Source: Spirosoma utsteinense
GTDB lineage: Bacteria > Bacteroidota > Bacteroidia > Cytophagales > Spirosomataceae
NCBI RefSeq assembly: GCF_014282275.1
Contig: NZ_VFIA01000036.1
Span: 1 to 58,485, forward strand
DNA: 58,485 nt
Reading direction: 5' to 3'
The position numbers were made by a program, and so were the translations under genes. Below are positions 1 to 8,780 of this stretch, piece after piece. The notes under the pieces were generated by a model, which saw nothing but the letters and a program-made list of their open reading frames with translations, was not told where the DNA came from and did not search any database. Each line of letters begins with the position of its first letter. Position 1 is the first letter of the stretch.

Positions 1-178
1 ATGTACTCAGGGCGGGTTCATCTGGGCATTCCGCCTGTCGCTCTTCAATGGATTTGTCGTAGATTTGGCGATAGGATTGCTCGAACCAACCCAGTAATTT
101 AGCGAAGCGTTGATGGTCTAAACCGGTGGCCGACCGCCATTGGCGGTCAGTTTTTAAAGCCTTAATTGAGAGATTCAT
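1..178 (-). CDS. IS transposase, N-terminal part (cut by window edge)
   Basis: An open frame runs leftward from ATG at 178 to the edge without a stop, giving about 59 residues that begin MNLSIKALKTDRQW. The fragment has a short basic start, a helix-rich part around RFAKLLGWFEQSYRQIY and no catalytic residues. It resembles the helix-turn-helix N-terminus of IS5/DDE_Tnp_4-type transposases common in Cytophagales. The DDE domain would lie outside the window, so intactness cannot be judged. The AT-rich stretch to its right should contain the end of the element, but I could not define a terminal inverted repeat. Confidence 0.55.
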   Translation of the reverse strand, partial: MNLSIKALKTDRQWRSATGLDHQRFAKLLGWFEQSYRQIYDKSIEERQAECPDEPALST

Positions 179-477
179 AAAGCAAAATTATGCCATTGCA
201 ACAAGTCTATTTTTTGTATTTCTATCATATGAATGGAATTTTCATATTTCTCAACAGCGCAGTTTTCATAATAAACCAGCCGGTAAATTGACAGGAACCA
301 GGTGACTAATAGAAAGTAAATGACTTACGGTGACTTTTCATATTAAATGTTTTACAAGATTTATGATGGTCTATCAAGAGACAGTATATGTAGCTGGAAA
401 ATAATCTTCACAAACCTATTTTTAAACTAAGTACATTTCAGATAATTTAGTGCTGTTATTTCTACTCTCTCCTGCAT
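179..477. other. AT-rich intergenic stretch, probable IS end plus promoter
   Basis: No gene-like frame is visible. The base composition is clearly more AT-rich than the flanking genes. It should contain the end of the IS element whose transposase starts at 178 and the promoter of the receiver-domain gene at 478. I see no convincing terminal inverted repeat, target duplication or promoter consensus. Confidence 0.5.
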
Positions 478-1098
478 ATGAAATCACGTCTAGCTATGAA
501 TCTCCACCGTGAGCTTAGTCAAGTGGCCGTCAATGTTTCACCCGTTTCCTCATCTGAAAAAGAAATTGACCGAGTGAATGAGAACCAGAAAGATGATACG
601 TTCAACACATTGTTCCGCCGATACAATCAACTTGTTCGAAGCAAGTACTGGTTTGTTGATGTCTCTTCTGACCCATCCGAAACAACACCCCTACCCCTCC
701 TGTGTAACCAATATACCTTTCCAATTCTAATAGTCGATGACAATCCGGATATAGTATTTCTGATGAAAATGGTTTTCGACCGCATAACCCCCACCATTAC
801 TGCTACCTTTCTACCGAATGGCAACGAGTTGATCGATACCTTACAAAAGGCACCGGTTTTACCCCGGATCATTTTACTTGATCTGTTTATGGAGCCTTCC
901 AACGGATTCGAAATTCTGAACAAAATCCGCACCCATGCGATTTACAAGCACTTGCCGATAGTGATATTCACGGCATCAGTCAATGAGGATGATCGTCGGA
1001 AGGCGCTGGCGCTGGGAGCCGATGAGTTTCTGATCAAGCCCTATACATTTAATCAGACCCTGGCAACCATTAATCTGCTGGTAGAACGATGGCTATAA
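478..1098 (+). CDS. Stand-alone response regulator receiver (REC) protein
   Basis: 206 residues. The receiver domain occupies about residues 81-206 and has every signature position: acidic pair D87/D88, phospho-acceptor D135 in LLDLF, T165 in FTAS and K187 in IKP. There is no output domain, so it probably acts by protein contact in a phosphorelay, like CheY or Spo0F-type regulators. Residues 1-80 are polar, low in predicted order and match nothing I recognise; they may be a partner-binding tail. A second in-frame ATG at 496 is possible. No kinase gene is adjacent, so its partner is presumably encoded elsewhere. The gene stands alone between an IS end and a convergent exporter gene. Confidence 0.85.
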   Translation: MKSRLAMNLHRELSQVAVNVSPVSSSEKEIDRVNENQKDDTFNTLFRRYNQLVRSKYWFVDVSSDPSETTPLPLLCNQYTFPILIVDDNPDIVFLMKMVFDRITPTITATFLPNGNELIDTLQKAPVLPRIILLDLFMEPSNGFEILNKIRTHAIYKHLPIVIFTASVNEDDRRKALALGADEFLIKPYTFNQTLATINLLVERWL

Positions 1099-1198
1099 CA
1101 AAGTGACCCTGAAGCAGGGTGTCACGCAGGGCGATCCCTACCTCAGGGGGTTGGCTTCCTTGATGCCAGATTTGGCGTAATCCTAAAATTCGTTTGGT

Positions 1199-1837
1199 TT
1201 ACCAGTCCATCATTCTGGAAACTGGCTCGTACAGGCGTGTATAGGCTATCTGGGCCGCCACAATCAGGAAAACAAAGCCAGTCGTTCGGTTGAAGATGGT
1301 AACGACACGGGGCGTAAAGAGCCGTTTGAGCCGGTTGGCATAATAAGCCAGTGCCATTTCGGTCACAAACACCCCGAGCAGGCTGGCCCCCATGAATCCG
1401 TACTGCTGCGCTACATCGTAATGCAGGTGCGACCGGATGTAGGCAACGATAGTCACCCAGGAAATGAAATTAACGGGGTTCAGCGCATTCAGAAAAAAAC
1501 CAGTCGTCACGTAATAAACGGCATTACCAAAACGCGTTTTGGGATAAGCCAGACGGGGTGTTCCTCTCAGGATATTGACCAGTCCCATAGCCGTTAGAAA
1601 CAGGACTCCCACAAAAGCCATCAGGTGTTCGAAGCCCTGTACTTTGGGAATGAACGACGTGCCCAGCAAGGCGGCCAGAATAAATATGGCATCACCAGCG
1701 ACAACGCCAAACACGATTTTCATACCCGACCGAAAGCCATTATCGACACTGTTCTGGATGAGGGCAAAGAAGACGGTTCCAAACGTGAGGCATAACGCCA
1801 CACCAACCAGGAAGCCGTACAGAAGAGGTAAAAACAC
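1199..1837 (-). CDS. LysE/RhtB-family translocator
   Basis: 212 residues with about six hydrophobic segments. The N-terminal helix is followed by FGTVFFALIQNSVDNGFRSG, which matches the conserved first-loop region of LysE/RhtB amino-acid exporters, and NALNPVNFISW resembles the NPK/NP motif of the central helix. The family exports amino acids or similar small metabolites from the cytoplasm; the substrate here cannot be read from sequence. The start appears to be GTG at 1837: the frame upstream closes within 20 bases and offers no ATG. It is convergent with the receiver gene, and a NUDIX gene lies upstream on the same strand with about 95 bases between them, so cotranscription is possible but unproven. 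Confidence 0.8.
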   Translation of the reverse strand: MFLPLLYGFLVGVALCLTFGTVFFALIQNSVDNGFRSGMKIVFGVVAGDAIFILAALLGTSFIPKVQGFEHLMAFVGVLFLTAMGLVNILRGTPRLAYPKTRFGNAVYYVTTGFFLNALNPVNFISWVTIVAYIRSHLHYDVAQQYGFMGASLLGVFVTEMALAYYANRLKRLFTPRVVTIFNRTTGFVFLIVAAQIAYTRLYEPVSRMMDW

Positions 1838-1931
1838 AGGTGCTGAAATTGATTAGTGAGTTGATAAATGAGCCAGACAGTTGCCAGACGAGTTAGTATC
1901 TGTTCAACTGACTCCCTGCCGGCTAATTTGT

Positions 1932-2480
1932 TTAAATACCCCGCAGACGAGCTACCATCAGTAACCCACTAACGCTGAGGGCATCGGTAATACGGCTATC
2001 CATAACCATTCCAACGGCGTCGGCAAGGGGCAGCTTCCAGACGCGCAGGTCTTCGGTATCTTCGGGCTCGTGTTCACCCTGCACCAGCCCCTCGGCAATG
2101 TAAAGGAAACCTTCTTCGTCGGTAGCTGAGTTCGATGTATGGATACGGGCGATTTTGGTCCACTGGGTGGCTTCCAGGCCAGTCTCTTCTTTGAGTTCGC
2201 GTTTAGCCGATTCGAGGGGATCGGTACCCAGGGGGCAGCCACCTTCCGGTATTTCCCACGAGTACTCGTCCAGGGGATAGCGATACTGGCCCACCAGGTA
2301 GGTGTTCCCGGCTTCGTCGATGGGGATAACCCCAACGGCCTTATTTTTAAAACTAACGACACCATAAATGCCCGGTGTCCCGGCTGGAGTCAGCACCTCT
2401 TCGTGCCGGATGGTCAGCCAGTTATTCTCATACCTGACCGCTGAGTTAAGCGTTTGCCAGGGGTTTTTCGTCACGTTCAT
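1932..2480 (-). CDS. NUDIX hydrolase, ADP-ribose pyrophosphatase type
   Basis: 182 residues from ATG 2480 (MNVTKNPWQTL). A longer frame reaching 2591 would overlap the divergent CDF gene and adds only low-complexity basic residues, so I reject it. The Nudix box is present as a GG-containing turn followed by SAKRELKEETGL, which supplies the REUxEExGU metal-binding helix; the usual Glu before this helix is Thr. GQYRYP upstream of the box and TSNSATDEE downstream are typical of the ADP-ribose/nucleoside-diphosphate-sugar pyrophosphatase branch, which cleaves ADP-ribose to AMP and ribose-5-phosphate in the cytoplasm. The start lies 93 bases from the divergent CDF gene. Confidence 0.85.
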   Translation of the reverse strand: MNVTKNPWQTLNSAVRYENNWLTIRHEEVLTPAGTPGIYGVVSFKNKAVGVIPIDEAGNTYLVGQYRYPLDEYSWEIPEGGCPLGTDPLESAKRELKEETGLEATQWTKIARIHTSNSATDEEGFLYIAEGLVQGEHEPEDTEDLRVWKLPLADAVGMVMDSRITDALSVSGLLMVARLRGI

Positions 2481-2573
2481 GGTGCCGAAAGTACGAACAT
2501 TTCGGCTACGAATGGTTAACTTTGACGACGAGAAGGGGGATAGCCGACGCCCGCCAATCGTCTTCTTCACCCC

Positions 2574-3572
2574 ATGATTACACCGCAACAAATCAAATAC
2601 CGCTGGATGGGCGTCTCCCTGGGACTAAGCCTTATTCTGCTGGTTATTAAATTCACAGCCTACTTTCTAACGTCCTCAACAGCCATTCTTACCGATGCCG
2701 TCGAGTCTATCGTCAACGTCATCGCCAGCGGGTTTGCCTTCTACAGTATCTATCTAGCGGGGCTCCCCCCCGATCAAAATCACCCTTACGGCCACGGCAA
2801 AGTCGAGTTCCTGTCGTCGGGCTTCGAAGGAGCCATGATCCTGTCGGCAGGCCTGGTCATTATCTGGCAGGCGGTGCTGAGCATCTTCGAACCCCGCGAA
2901 CTGGACAACCTCGACTGGGGACTCGCCCTGATTGGCGTTACCGCAGCGGCCAACGGGTTTGTGGGCTGGATGCTCATCCGGTCGGGACGGCAAACCGATT
3001 CACTGGCCCTCACCGCCGATGGCCGGCATCTGCTCACCGACACCGTCAGCAGTATCATCGTCATGGTAGGCGTAGGGCTCGTAGCGATGACGGGCCAGCG
3101 CTGGATCGATAGTGCGCTGTCACTGCTGCTGTCGGTCATTATCATTTATAACGGTTTTCAGATCACCCGCCAGTCGGTGGCACGGCTCATGGACGAAACC
3201 GACGCGCCGACCCTCGACCGGGTAGTTACGCTGCTGAACGTTCATAAAGACCATAACTGGATCGATGTACATAACCTGCGGGTTCAGAAATACGGGTCCG
3301 ATCTGCACATCGACTGCCACCTCACTCTCCCCTATTACTGGGAACTGAGCCGGGTTCATGACGAAGTCCATCACTTCGAGAATACCCTCAAAGATGGATT
3401 CAAAGGCGAAGTTGAAATCTTCGTCCATACCGATCCCTGTATGAAGGAATGCTGCCACTACTGCCGCGTGGCCGACTGTCCCGTGCGGGCGTCGGCGTTC
3501 GTTCGCGATGTCGACTGGACGGCCGCTAACCTGCCGCTGAACCAGAAACATTTTGTACCGCTGTCGGTATAA
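2574..3572 (+). CDS. Cation diffusion facilitator (CDF) metal transporter
   Basis: 332 residues. Six hydrophobic segments fill about residues 12-200, followed by a soluble C-terminal domain. LTDAVES in helix 2 and the His/Asp pair in GRHLLTDTVSS of helix 5 correspond to the intramembrane divalent-metal site of CDF proton antiporters, which export Zn2+, Fe2+, Mn2+ or similar from the cytoplasm. HPYGHGKVE is the typical His-containing loop after helix 2. The C-terminal domain ends with an unusual Cys cluster, C289, C293, C294, C297 and C302, likely an extra metal-binding patch. The metal cannot be assigned. The gene is divergent from the NUDIX gene. Confidence 0.9.
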   Translation: MITPQQIKYRWMGVSLGLSLILLVIKFTAYFLTSSTAILTDAVESIVNVIASGFAFYSIYLAGLPPDQNHPYGHGKVEFLSSGFEGAMILSAGLVIIWQAVLSIFEPRELDNLDWGLALIGVTAAANGFVGWMLIRSGRQTDSLALTADGRHLLTDTVSSIIVMVGVGLVAMTGQRWIDSALSLLLSVIIIYNGFQITRQSVARLMDETDAPTLDRVVTLLNVHKDHNWIDVHNLRVQKYGSDLHIDCHLTLPYYWELSRVHDEVHHFENTLKDGFKGEVEIFVHTDPCMKECCHYCRVADCPVRASAFVRDVDWTAANLPLNQKHFVPLSV

Positions 3573-3725
3573 GGAGCCTGAGCCATAACCTTCGTTTCTC
3601 CCCATACCGTTCATCCAAAACTTGAGTAGTCCTATCTACATACAATCTTATTAGGTCTTGTTCGGCCAAACCATTTGGCGAATCAGTATGCTTACTCAAG
3701 CACGATGATTACGTATTCGGATCTC

Positions 3726-4916
3726 ATGAGCACCTTAAGTTGGGGCGGCAGCCGGTGGTTTTCTGCTGGTGGGGCCCTTCTGCTCACCGTCATGCTGAGT
3801 AGTCAACTGGCCGGTTGCCGCCAAACGGATGAGTTTTCGCCAGCACCCACGACGCCACCCCGTTCGGTAACGGTCACTCCCCCTGCCGCCGTTACCGTTA
3901 TGCTGCCCGTAGTGTATGTAGGTAGCTTCGATACGTACCTGTATGCCATCGATACGACAACAGGCACTCAGCGGTGGGCCTTCCGGGCCGACACCTCAAT
4001 TCAGTCCAGCCCGGTGGTTGCCTACGGGTTGGTCTACGTTGGCAGTAACGACTTCAACCTCTATGCCATTGACGCCACAACCGGCACCCGACGGTGGAGC
4101 TTCCGGCTGGGGGCCTATGTATTTTCCAGTCCGGTGGTCGTCGATGGCATCGTCTACGTTGGCTGTCAGGATGGAAAATTATACGCCATCAATGCCGAAA
4201 CAGGTGACCTGCTCTGGCGTTTTACTACCGATTTTGGTCTCTATTCCAGCCCGGCGGTAGCTAACGGGCTGGTTTATATCGGTGGGCAGGATGGGAAGCT
4301 ATACGCCATCGACGCGGCTTCAGGCAACCCACGCTGGCTGTTCAGCACGAGCAGTTACATCCTGTCCAGCCCGGTAGTGGCCGATGGGGTAGTGTATATA
4401 GGCAGTCAGGATTCCCGGCTGTACGCCATCGATGCTGTCACCGGCAAACAGCGATGGGCGTTTAAAACAGGGGCGTCGGTCGACTCCAGCCCGGTGGTCG
4501 CTGACGGGCGGGTTTATGCAGGCAGTACCGACGGCAACCTGTATGCGATCGATGCGGCAACGGGCAGCCAGCGCTGGTCATTCAAAACGGGCGGGGTCGT
4601 CTACGCCAGCCCGGTGGTTGCCAACGGCTTTGTCTACATTGCCAGCCGGGACCATACGCTCTACGCCCTCGACGCGGCAACGGGCAACCAGCGCTGGTCG
4701 TTCACTACCAACTATGACATATACTCCACCCCCGCCGTAACCGGCAGAACAGTCTATATCGGCAGTAATGACTTTAATGTCTATGCCCTCGACGCACTAA
4801 CGGGTAAACAACGGTGGGTATTCAAAACAAAGGGTATTATCATTTCCAGTCCCGTGCTGGCGCAGACGACTCTAATGACAGGTCGCTACCCATCTATCAG
4901 CGGGGCCGGTCAGTGA
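3726..4916 (+). CDS. PQQ/BamB-like beta-propeller lipoprotein
   Basis: 396 residues from ATG 3726. ATG 3705 and TTG 3675 are alternative in-frame starts, but 3726 gives the cleanest lipoprotein signal: a hydrophobic run followed by lipobox LAGC with Cys31. Residues 63-382 are eight consecutive 40-residue repeats of the form VYxGSxDxxLYAIDAxTG..RWxF..SSPVVADG, the PQQ-enzyme/BamB-type blade, and eight blades would close one propeller. PQQ ligands cannot be inferred, so a scaffold or binding role is as likely as an enzyme. The DUF4249 gene follows after 12 bases and the TonB receptor after that, so the protein is probably part of an outer-membrane uptake or recognition unit. Confidence 0.85.
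   Translation: MSTLSWGGSRWFSAGGALLLTVMLSSQLAGCRQTDEFSPAPTTPPRSVTVTPPAAVTVMLPVVYVGSFDTYLYAIDTTTGTQRWAFRADTSIQSSPVVAYGLVYVGSNDFNLYAIDATTGTRRWSFRLGAYVFSSPVVVDGIVYVGCQDGKLYAINAETGDLLWRFTTDFGLYSSPAVANGLVYIGGQDGKLYAIDAASGNPRWLFSTSSYILSSPVVADGVVYIGSQDSRLYAIDAVTGKQRWAFKTGASVDSSPVVADGRVYAGSTDGNLYAIDAATGSQRWSFKTGGVVYASPVVANGFVYIASRDHTLYALDAATGNQRWSFTTNYDIYSTPAVTGRTVYIGSNDFNVYALDALTGKQRWVFKTKGIIISSPVLAQTTLMTGRYPSISGAGQ
3912..4871 (+). repeat. Eight in-frame 120-bp coding repeats
   Basis: Eight direct repeats of exactly 120 bases (40 codons) sit inside the propeller gene with no length variation between units. Positions such as the TACGCCATCGA and TCCAGCCCGGT blocks recur nearly unchanged at the DNA level, so expansion or contraction by slippage or recombination is plausible. 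Confidence 0.9.
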
Positions 4917-4928
4917 CGTGACACATAC

Positions 4929-6113
4929 ATGACTAGATATAGCATCAAATCGCTCCTTCTCTTTTTGGGCTTGCTGGCTGCTCTGTATGCCTGCGTAGAC
5001 GCCTATGATCCGGAACTATCGGCCAATACCGACCTGATTGTGGTGGAAGGAATCGTAACCGATCTGCCCGGCATACAGACGATCAGCCTTAGCCGCTCGC
5101 GGTCCAGCCGCGACAGCATAACCAGTTTACCCATTCAGCGAGCGGCTGTTACGGTCACGGTCAATGGTACATCGTCGCTACGCCTGACCGAAGTTCAGCC
5201 TGGCCTATACCAGTTTCCCGCTGGTTTCCGGGGGCAGACAGGCAGCACGTATCAGCTTTATTTCCGAACCGAAACGGGCGTAGCCTATGAATCATCGGTA
5301 GAGACAATGGCGTCGGTGCCGCCGGTCTTACGCGCTTACGACGAGTTCAATGAACAGGGCATCCAGACAACGGCCGATAGCCCACCGGTGCCAACCAACG
5401 ATGTTTATATCGATTTTCAGGACCCGCCCAATCAGACCAATTTCTACCTCTGGCGCTGGCGGCTCTACGAATCGCAGCTGTGGTGTGCCACCTGCGAACA
5501 GGGACGGTACACGCTCGTGGACCTTGGTCCCGTAGGCAGCGGTCCCGTCAACGTGCTGGGCTGCGTCCGGGATACGACGCTGAGTGTCTTTAATCTGTTC
5601 GATTATCCCTGCCGGGGCCTTTGCTGGGATATCTTCTACAGCACCGGCGTTAACACCTTTGCTGATATCTACGCCAACGGTCGGTTACAGATGGGCCGTA
5701 AAGTGGCCAGCATCCCCATCTATCAGCGCGATCAGGCTTTGCTGGTCATCGAACAACTCTCTCTTTCGCCCAACGCCTACCGCTACTACAAGCTGTTTGC
5801 CGATCAAACCCAGAATACGGGGACGCTGGCCGACACGCCCCCAGCCCCTACCGTGGGCAACGTACGTAACCTGACCAATGCCAGCGAGAACGTAGTGGGC
5901 TATTTCTCGGCAGCCTCGGTAGCGGCACTTCCCTATAAGATCAACCGGAAAAATGTGACGACCGGCTCGTTCCGGGGCCTTTTCTATGCTGTCAACCGAC
6001 GCCCGCCCAATGTAGAATCGTCCCGTGGGGGTGGTTCGGTGGGGGCAGGCGTACCGTCGGCCTTTTGTATCCCCAGCCGGACCCGCACGGATCTCGTGCC
6101 GCCGGGCTGGTAG
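4929..6113 (+). CDS. DUF4249 outer-membrane-associated lipoprotein
   Basis: 394 residues. The N-terminal signal ends in lipobox LYAC with Cys22. It is followed by the characteristic DUF4249 opening: PELSANTDLIVVEGIVTD, then a beta-rich domain with AAVTVTVNG and a SxYxLYxxTxxGxxYES-like strand pair around residues 100-125. DUF4249 proteins in Bacteroidota are almost always encoded next to a TonB-dependent receptor and are thought to be surface partners of it; no molecular function is established. Here the gene lies 12 bases after the propeller lipoprotein and 24 bases before the receptor, which supports a three-gene operon. Confidence 0.85.
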   Translation: MTRYSIKSLLLFLGLLAALYACVDAYDPELSANTDLIVVEGIVTDLPGIQTISLSRSRSSRDSITSLPIQRAAVTVTVNGTSSLRLTEVQPGLYQFPAGFRGQTGSTYQLYFRTETGVAYESSVETMASVPPVLRAYDEFNEQGIQTTADSPPVPTNDVYIDFQDPPNQTNFYLWRWRLYESQLWCATCEQGRYTLVDLGPVGSGPVNVLGCVRDTTLSVFNLFDYPCRGLCWDIFYSTGVNTFADIYANGRLQMGRKVASIPIYQRDQALLVIEQLSLSPNAYRYYKLFADQTQNTGTLADTPPAPTVGNVRNLTNASENVVGYFSAASVAALPYKINRKNVTTGSFRGLFYAVNRRPPNVESSRGGGSVGAGVPSAFCIPSRTRTDLVPPGW

Positions 6114-6137
6114 TGTCATCCGTTTTTCAACCTTCCT

Positions 6138-8534
6138 ATGAATCGATTGGTACAGTTTCTTTTGCTGTTTGCACTGACGTCTGCTGCCCAGGCTCAGGTA
6201 GTGGTTACGCTACAGGGAACCGTTCGCGATTCGGTGAGCAATCAGCCAATGGTGGGCGTATCCGTTGTGGTCGACTTCCGCAAGTCACTGACCGGCACCA
6301 CCACCGATGCCAATGGCCATTATTCCATCAGGCTACCCATCGGTAATCACAGTATCGTATTTCGCAGCGTTGGCTACGTTCCGTTTCGCCAGAACCTGGA
6401 TTTGACCGACGACCAGACAACAGTCGACGCCCTGATGGTCACCGTATCCAACCAGCTGGAGGAGGTGATCGTAACCAGCAAAGGGTTCGACCGTACTGTT
6501 CGCCAACCGCTGCTCGGCGTGAGCCAGATCAACATCACCACCCTGCAACGGCTACCGGCAGCACTCGGCGAAGTGGATCTCTTACGGGGCCTGCAAATGC
6601 TGCCGGGCGTAACGAGTGTGGGCGAAGCGGCCAACGGGGTCAACATACGGGGCGGCACCACCGATCAGACGCTGATCCTGCTCGACGACACGCCGATTTT
6701 CAACCCAACCCATATGTTCGGGCTGTTTTCGGTGTTCCCGCCCGATGCCATGAACGGTGTAGACCTTTACAAAGGCAATGTCCCGGCCCGGTTTGGTGGC
6801 CGGGTTGCCTCGGTGCTCGACGTATCGCTGAAAAACCCCGGCCTCGACCAGTTCCGGTTAACAGGTGGCGTAAGTCTGGTGTCGAACCGACTCATGGCCG
6901 AGATTCCGATCGTCAAGGGGAAATTCGGCTTGCTCGTTGCCGGTCGGGGTGCCTTTAACGACTTCCTGCTACCCCTGGCCTCCAGCCGGCTCGATAACAT
7001 CAAAGCGAAATTTGGGGATGGCGTTGTGAAGGCGTTCTGGCGAATAAACAATCGCAATACCCTGACAGCGATGGGGTATGTCAGCTACGATTTTTTTCAA
7101 ACTCAACTGCTGGGCAATCTGCCCAACGTGAACGGCACGGCTACGCAGTACGACCATCAGACAACCAACGCCATGGCCCGCTGGCTCCGTGTGCTGACGC
7201 CCCAGCTGAACCTGCAAACAACGGTCGTTTATGCCCGCTACGTACCACAGATCCTGTCGCCCGAGCTTAACTCCGACAATAAGGTTACGCTGCGGTCGGG
7301 GGTGTTGCAGCGGCAGGCGAAATCGAACCTGAACTACCAGTTGACCAACCATAAGATCGAGTTCGGCGTCGATGCCACGCACTACCGCATTGAACCGGGA
7401 ACGCTGCTGCCCGGCTCCAGTCCAAGCGTCAACTTTGTGACAACACCTACCGAGAACGCCCTCGAAACGTCGCTCCACGCCGACGATGAGTTTGCCATTG
7501 GCGACGATCTGGCCATCTCGGCGGGCCTGCGCTATTCGCGGTTCCTGTCGCTGGGGCCATCGCTGGTGCGGCAGTATGCGCCCGGCCAGGCTGTAGACAA
7601 CTTCTCGGTGATCGACTCAACACGCTACGGACCGGGAGCCGTATCGAACACGTATGGTGGGTTCGAACCCCGGCTTGGCATCCGGTATGCCCTGGGACCG
7701 AATGCGTCGCTGAAGGCAGGCTACAACCTGATGCGGCAATATTTACAGGTCGTCACCAACACAACGACACCCCTGCCCACGGCCCGCTGGAAAACATCGG
7801 ACGCGAATACGAAACCCCAGATCAGCCAATTGCTGTCGGTCGGCTATTTTCAGACGATCAAACAGAACGCCTACGAGCTTTCTATTGAAGCCTATTACCG
7901 GGCCACACAGCACATCATCGATTATAAGCCGGGCGCTAACTTCCTCCTGCAGGCCTATCCCGAGACGCAGCTGTTGCAGGGCCGCAGCAAAGCCTTTGGG
8001 GTGGAGACGATGATTACCAAGAAAAAAGGCGAACTAACCGGCTGGCTAAATTATACCTATGCCCGCACGTTCAACCAGGTCAACCAGGGGGCGGGCGTTC
8101 AGGAGCGCATCAATAGCGGCCACTGGTACCCCGCCAACTACGACCGGCCACACAGTGTCAACGCATCGGTCAGTATTGTTGCCGACAAGCACAATACGTT
8201 CGGATTTACCCTGGCCTATAGCACCGGACGCCCCTACACCGCCCCAGAAGGATACGTTATTAGTCAGGGCCAGCCGTTTCCGTATTACAATGAGCGCAAC
8301 CAGGCCCGGCTACCCGACTACCACCGGCTTGATTTCTCCTGGAATATCTACAACCCCAGCATGCGCCCCCGGCACTGGCAGGGCAACTGGGTATTTACGG
8401 TCTACAATCTGTATGGACGAAAAAACGCCTATTCTGTCTTCTTTCGCACCGAAGGCGGACAGACGCAGGCTTACAAACTTCAGATCTTCGCAGCTCCAAT
8501 TCTGTCCCTGACCTATAATTTTGTGCTGAAATAG
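6138..8534 (+). CDS. TonB-dependent receptor with carboxypeptidase-regulatory-like domain
   Basis: 798 residues. The signal peptide (about 1-20) is followed by a CarboxypepD_reg-like beta-sandwich (about 24-110, GTVRDSVSNQPMVGVSV). The plug (about 120-230) contains LRGLQMLPGV, GVNIRGGTTDQTLILLDD and YKGNVPARFGGR, hallmark plug motifs. The remainder is a 22-strand-type barrel ending in an alternating aromatic strand LSLTYNFVLK. It imports a ligand across the outer membrane using TonB/ExbBD energy. The substrate is unknown; the DUF4249 partner and the lack of a SusD gene argue against a standard polysaccharide locus. It is the last gene of the propeller-DUF4249-receptor operon. Confidence 0.9.
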   Translation: MNRLVQFLLLFALTSAAQAQVVVTLQGTVRDSVSNQPMVGVSVVVDFRKSLTGTTTDANGHYSIRLPIGNHSIVFRSVGYVPFRQNLDLTDDQTTVDALMVTVSNQLEEVIVTSKGFDRTVRQPLLGVSQINITTLQRLPAALGEVDLLRGLQMLPGVTSVGEAANGVNIRGGTTDQTLILLDDTPIFNPTHMFGLFSVFPPDAMNGVDLYKGNVPARFGGRVASVLDVSLKNPGLDQFRLTGGVSLVSNRLMAEIPIVKGKFGLLVAGRGAFNDFLLPLASSRLDNIKAKFGDGVVKAFWRINNRNTLTAMGYVSYDFFQTQLLGNLPNVNGTATQYDHQTTNAMARWLRVLTPQLNLQTTVVYARYVPQILSPELNSDNKVTLRSGVLQRQAKSNLNYQLTNHKIEFGVDATHYRIEPGTLLPGSSPSVNFVTTPTENALETSLHADDEFAIGDDLAISAGLRYSRFLSLGPSLVRQYAPGQAVDNFSVIDSTRYGPGAVSNTYGGFEPRLGIRYALGPNASLKAGYNLMRQYLQVVTNTTTPLPTARWKTSDANTKPQISQLLSVGYFQTIKQNAYELSIEAYYRATQHIIDYKPGANFLLQAYPETQLLQGRSKAFGVETMITKKKGELTGWLNYTYARTFNQVNQGAGVQERINSGHWYPANYDRPHSVNASVSIVADKHNTFGFTLAYSTGRPYTAPEGYVISQGQPFPYYNERNQARLPDYHRLDFSWNIYNPSMRPRHWQGNWVFTVYNLYGRKNAYSVFFRTEGGQTQAYKLQIFAAPILSLTYNFVLK

Positions 8535-8559
8535 GGTGCCAGGCCCGATTACCGCAAAA

Positions 8560-8594
8560 AATCCTGCCAGTGGTCCAGACGCCCTGACAGGATT
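8560..8594 (+). terminator. Hairpin after the TonB receptor, possible terminator
   Basis: Arms 8560-8570 and 8584-8594 (AATCCTGCCAG / CTGACAGGATT) pair 10 of 11 bases around a 13-base loop, 25 bases after the receptor stop. There is no T-run, so the terminator role is uncertain. Confidence 0.35.
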
Positions 8595-8613
8595 ATGAAC
8601 TACCAAAACAACT

Positions 8614-8730
8614 ATGAAGAAATTCGTTTTTGTTACCGCCAGTCAAAGCCTGACACTGCAACAAATTTATACCGGCAATTTCATGTATAAACATGAGAAC
8701 AGGCTTAAGATAAAATTAGAATTGGCTTAG
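8614..8730 (+). pseudogene. Possible 5' gene remnant (38 codons)
   Basis: A frame starting ACTATGAAGAAA encodes MKKFVFVTASQSLTLQQ and stops after 38 codons. The opening looks like the start of a secreted-protein gene: basic residues, then a short hydrophobic run, after an A-rich leader typical of this genome. The rest is unlike a protein and overlaps the CTTAGA-type boxes. I read it tentatively as the 5' end of a deleted gene fused to a regulatory region; chance is a real alternative. Confidence 0.2.
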
Positions 8731-8731
8731 A
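8704..8731. promoter_or_regulatory. Second cluster of CTTAGA-like boxes
   Basis: Three boxes read CTTAAGA, ATTAGA and CTTAGA, with their AGA ends at 8710, 8720 and 8731 (spacings 10 and 11). They have the same sequence and orientation as the four-box cluster at 10283-10321. They lie beyond the 3' end of the antiporter gene, in the gap before the TonB receptor, where no leftward gene is evident. Confidence 0.45.
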
Positions 8732-8780
8732 ATGGTCAAAACAGCCGGGCCCGGTAAGGCAGCAGGCCACCAGCCGCCGT

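Noticed and set aside
2481..2591. Extended N-terminus of the first NUDIX protein
   Set aside because: The extension overlaps the start of the divergent CDF gene and adds basic low-complexity residues; ATG 2480 gives the normal family length.
3912..4871. Regular 120-bp repeats considered as a CRISPR-like array
   Set aside because: Repeats are contiguous, in frame and code for propeller blades; there are no unique spacers and no cas genes.
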